8,245 nt of DNA, from positions 1-8,245 of the forward strand of contig JALQWV010000187.1 of NCBI GenBank assembly GCA_023263465.1. The letters are read 5' to 3'. Positions 6,949-8,245 of the stretch are shown piece after piece. The notes under the pieces were generated by a model. That model was not told the DNA's origin, searched no databases, and saw only the letters and a program-made list of their open reading frames with translations. A program made the translations under genes and the position numbers. The DNA comes from Ilumatobacteraceae bacterium (lineage in GTDB: Bacteria; Actinomycetota; Acidimicrobiia; Acidimicrobiales; Ilumatobacteraceae). Positions within the stretch are counted from its first letter, which is position 1; each line of letters starts with the position of its first letter.

Positions 6949-7617
6949 GTGGCCGAAAAACGGAAGAAACAAATCACCCTTGCTGACGCGTACAACGTGA
7001 TGACTCCAGAAGACAGCCGCGAACTGTACGCACAGTGGGCACCAACCTACGACAAAACCTTTGTCGAAGACATGAAGTACGTATACCCTGCGAAAATTGC
7101 TGAAGTTCTTGCCAAGCACATGCCATCTGATCGTTCATTCACGGTTATCGACATTGGGTGCGGAACTGGCGCCGTAGGTGAAGAGATCGCGAAGATTCGT
7201 CCTCTCAGCGTGATTGAAGGAGTAGACATTTCACCCGAGATGCTGGCGGTAGCCGCCTCAAAAGTTCGGTCAGATGGATCCAAGTTGTATGAGGATTTGC
7301 ACGAAGCAGATCTCACGTCAACGATTTATTTCGCGGCAAATCATTTTGATTTCTTCGTTAGTGCAGGTGCATTCACCATCGGTCACTTAGGCGCATATGA
7401 GCTGATTGATGCGATCTGCGTTTGTCGCCCGGGTGCAACAATCGTCGCAGGTGTGAACAAACAGCACTGGGAAGAAAACGACTTCAGTTCAGCAATCGCC
7501 GAAGCGGTCAATTCCAGGACCATAACGAAACCTCAGTACGAAGAAGTTGATATCTACGCCGAAGGCAGCGAACACTTCGGCGATACAGCTCGCGTAGTGA
7601 TCTTTAAGAAAAACTAG
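6949..7617 (+). CDS. Class I SAM-dependent methyltransferase (METTL27/WBSCR27-like)
   Basis: Soluble S-adenosylmethionine methyltransferase of 222 residues. The N-terminal YAQWAPTYDKTF (27-38) is a typical lead-in for this group. Motif I is VIDIGCGTGAVG (66-77), motif II is GVDISPEML (91-99), motif IV is FDFFVSAGAFTIGHL (133-147), and ICVCRPGATIVAGVN (156-170) is the post-motif strand. The layout, with AGAFTIGHLG after the acidic strand, resembles METTL27/WBSCR27-like small-molecule methyltransferases. The GTG at 6949 is chosen because it follows the TACAAT box at leaderless distance; an internal ATG at codon 18 would still leave the whole domain. The frame remains open upstream to 6817, but that part is antisense to the dioxygenase gene. 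The gene is divergent from the PhyH/DUF1295 pair and tail to tail with the small lysine-rich gene. The methyl acceptor cannot be inferred. Confidence 0.9.
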   Translation: MAEKRKKQITLADAYNVMTPEDSRELYAQWAPTYDKTFVEDMKYVYPAKIAEVLAKHMPSDRSFTVIDIGCGTGAVGEEIAKIRPLSVIEGVDISPEMLAVAASKVRSDGSKLYEDLHEADLTSTIYFAANHFDFFVSAGAFTIGHLGAYELIDAICVCRPGATIVAGVNKQHWEENDFSSAIAEAVNSRTITKPQYEEVDIYAEGSEHFGDTARVVIFKKN

Positions 7618-7628
7618 GACTTTTTCTT
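7606..7628. repeat. Perfect 8-bp inverted repeat at convergent gene ends
   Basis: AAGAAAAA (7606-7613) and TTTTTCTT (7621-7628) are exact reverse complements around a 7-nt spacer holding both stop codons. It could form a weak, nearly all A:T hairpin at the end of both transcripts. Both arms are lysine/phenylalanine-type coding sequence on each strand, so the symmetry may be a by-product of lysine-rich C-termini. A terminator role is uncertain. Confidence 0.45.
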
Positions 7629-7715
7629 TTCAGCCTTTTTCGCACGCTTTTCTTTCAGCGTCAACTTTGCAGCTTTTTTCTGGTTGCTGTTCTTATTCTG
7701 TTCTTTGTTTGCCAT
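7614..7715 (-). CDS. Small lysine-rich basic protein (33 aa), function unknown
   Basis: A 33-codon gene opened by ATG at 7715 and preceded by AAAGGAG (7721-7727) at 5-nt spacing, one of the best ribosome sites in the window. The product starts MANKEQNKNSNQKKAAK, then carries LTLKEKRAKKAEKKKS. It has 12 Lys, 1 Arg and 3 Glu, so a net charge near +10, with no hydrophobic stretch and no Cys or aromatic residue. The second half could form a highly charged single helix and might bind RNA, DNA or the ribosome, but that is inference from charge only. It does not match the small actinobacterial ribosomal proteins bS22 or bL37 as I remember them. The stop shares CTAG with the methyltransferase stop. 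The upstream SDR gene ends 30 nt away on the same strand, so co-transcription is possible. The strong ribosome site argues that it is translated. Confidence 0.7.
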   Translation of the reverse strand: MANKEQNKNSNQKKAAKLTLKEKRAKKAEKKKS

Positions 7716-7720
7716 GATGG

Positions 7721-7727
7721 CTCCTTT
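7721..7727 (-). promoter_or_regulatory. Strong Shine-Dalgarno AAAGGAG for the 33-aa gene
   Basis: AAAGGAG on the minus strand, 5 nt before ATG 7713-7715. It is the main evidence that this very short frame is a gene, because no other start or ribosome site on this strand explains it. Confidence 0.75.
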
Positions 7728-7745
7728 GTTAGTTACAACCTAGTA

Positions 7746-8245
7746 CTAACGATGCTTCAGTCTTAGTGACTGCCACGAGCCATCGGCTGTCCAGCCACCG
7801 TCAACGGGCAGTGCCACACCATTGATGAAACCCGATTTGGTCGAGTCGCACAAAAAGGCAATTGCCTGCGCAATGTCGTCTGGTTTGGCAAACCTACCCA
7901 TCGGTACGTGCTCCATGATGTCGGCGTCGCTGTAACTACCACCAGCTTGGTCTTTATGGTCCATTTCGGTTTTCACCCATCCTGGACATACGGCATTAAC
8001 GCGAACACCTTTTGCACCCCACTCCACTGCAAGCGTGCGCGTGAGGCCAATGAGCCCGTGTTTACTTGCGTTGTAGGCAGAACGATCTGCAATACCTTGC
8101 AAACCTGCAACTGACGCCACGTTGACCACAGAGCCAGAGCCACCGTTGAGCATCAATCGACCAAATGCTTTAGCCAAGAGAAACGGTGCAACCAGGTTCA
8201 CGTCAATAACTTTGCGATACAACTCTGCAGATGTGTCGAGAGCTG
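7746..8245 (-). CDS. Short-chain dehydrogenase/reductase (SDR), N-terminus outside window
   Basis: NAD(P)-dependent oxidoreductase of the classical SDR family. The 165 visible residues begin ALDTSAELYRKVIDVNL, so the Rossmann glycine motif (TGxxxGIG) and NNAG lie before the window edge. Present are the structural Asn in VIDVNL, the catalytic Ser region VVNVASVAG, the active-site Tyr and Lys in SAYNASKHG, the PG motif in RVNAVCPGWVKTEM, and the C-terminal FINGVALPVDGGW typical of FabG-like members. No start codon is visible: an in-frame TTG at 8222 is internal, as the conserved frame continues to 8245. The end is complete and slightly extended past the VDGGW motif (TADGSWQSLRLKHR). The substrate is not determined by these motifs; sugar, alcohol, ketoacyl or sterol substrates are all possible. 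It lies 30 nt before the small lysine-rich gene on the same strand. Confidence 0.93.
   Translation of the reverse strand, partial: ALDTSAELYRKVIDVNLVAPFLLAKAFGRLMLNGGSGSVVNVASVAGLQGIADRSAYNASKHGLIGLTRTLAVEWGAKGVRVNAVCPGWVKTEMDHKDQAGGSYSDADIMEHVPMGRFAKPDDIAQAIAFLCDSTKSGFINGVALPVDGGWTADGSWQSLRLKHR

Noticed and set aside
6904..7119. N-terminal extension of the PhyH dioxygenase frame up to 7119
   Set aside because: It is antisense to the conserved methyltransferase motif region, has no PhyH-like sequence, and the ATG at 6903 has a good AGGAG.
7746..8222. SDR as a complete 158-residue gene starting at TTG 8222
   Set aside because: The SDR frame and homology continue to the window edge and the cofactor-binding N-terminus is missing, so the gene is truncated by the window.
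1..8245. Search for tRNA, rRNA, CRISPR arrays, insertion sequences, integrases, toxin-antitoxin or defence genes
   Set aside because: Nothing recognised: no direct repeat arrays, no transposase motifs and no large unexplained non-coding stretch (largest gap 107 bp).

Overview
The window looks like ordinary chromosome from a high-GC Gram-positive (actinobacterial) lineage, most likely an Acidimicrobiia/Ilumatobacter-type aquatic actinobacterium with moderate GC (roughly half G+C by eye). Three things point that way: the phoH - ybeY - DUF21/CBS transporter gene order, a YbeY with the actinobacterial Met in place of the usual Arg before TDVLSFP, and GTG-started genes preceded by TAnnnT boxes at leaderless-transcript spacing. 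The taxonomic call is inference; no rRNA or tRNA is present. I see no mobile element, CRISPR array or phage gene.

Left block (1-2840, all minus strand, transcribed right to left): an unassigned protein with a GNAT-like look (2840-2232), a PhoH-family ATPase (2202-1258), the endoribonuclease YbeY (1265-663) and the 5' two-thirds or so of a CNNM/CorC-type membrane protein that leaves the window at base 1. The last three genes overlap by 8 and 4 nt, so they form a translationally coupled rRNA-maturation/RNA-quality operon.

Middle (2948-5233, plus strand): one large membrane protein with about ten hydrophobic segments, then GGDEF and EAL domains. It is a cyclic-di-GMP turnover enzyme, divergent from the left block across a 107-bp intergenic region and ending 3 nt from the next gene, which is convergent.

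Right block (5237-8245): a DUF1295 membrane protein and a PhyH-type Fe(II)/2-oxoglutarate dioxygenase form a minus-strand pair. Divergent from them, across a 45-bp gap with a nearly palindromic -10 box, is a class I SAM methyltransferase. It meets a 33-codon lysine-rich small gene tail to tail, and the two stop codons share one CTAG. A 5'-truncated short-chain dehydrogenase lies downstream of that small gene's stop on the map, but upstream of it in transcription. The DUF1295, PhyH, methyltransferase and SDR genes are all of types common in lipid, sterol or isoprenoid metabolism, but the substrate cannot be read from sequence.

I found no clear candidate for a wholly new system. The points most worth a second look are the small lysine-rich gene, the unassigned gene heading the phoH-ybeY operon, the compact divergent promoter at 6904-6948, and the I-site-less GGDEF/EAL protein with its unassigned membrane sensor.
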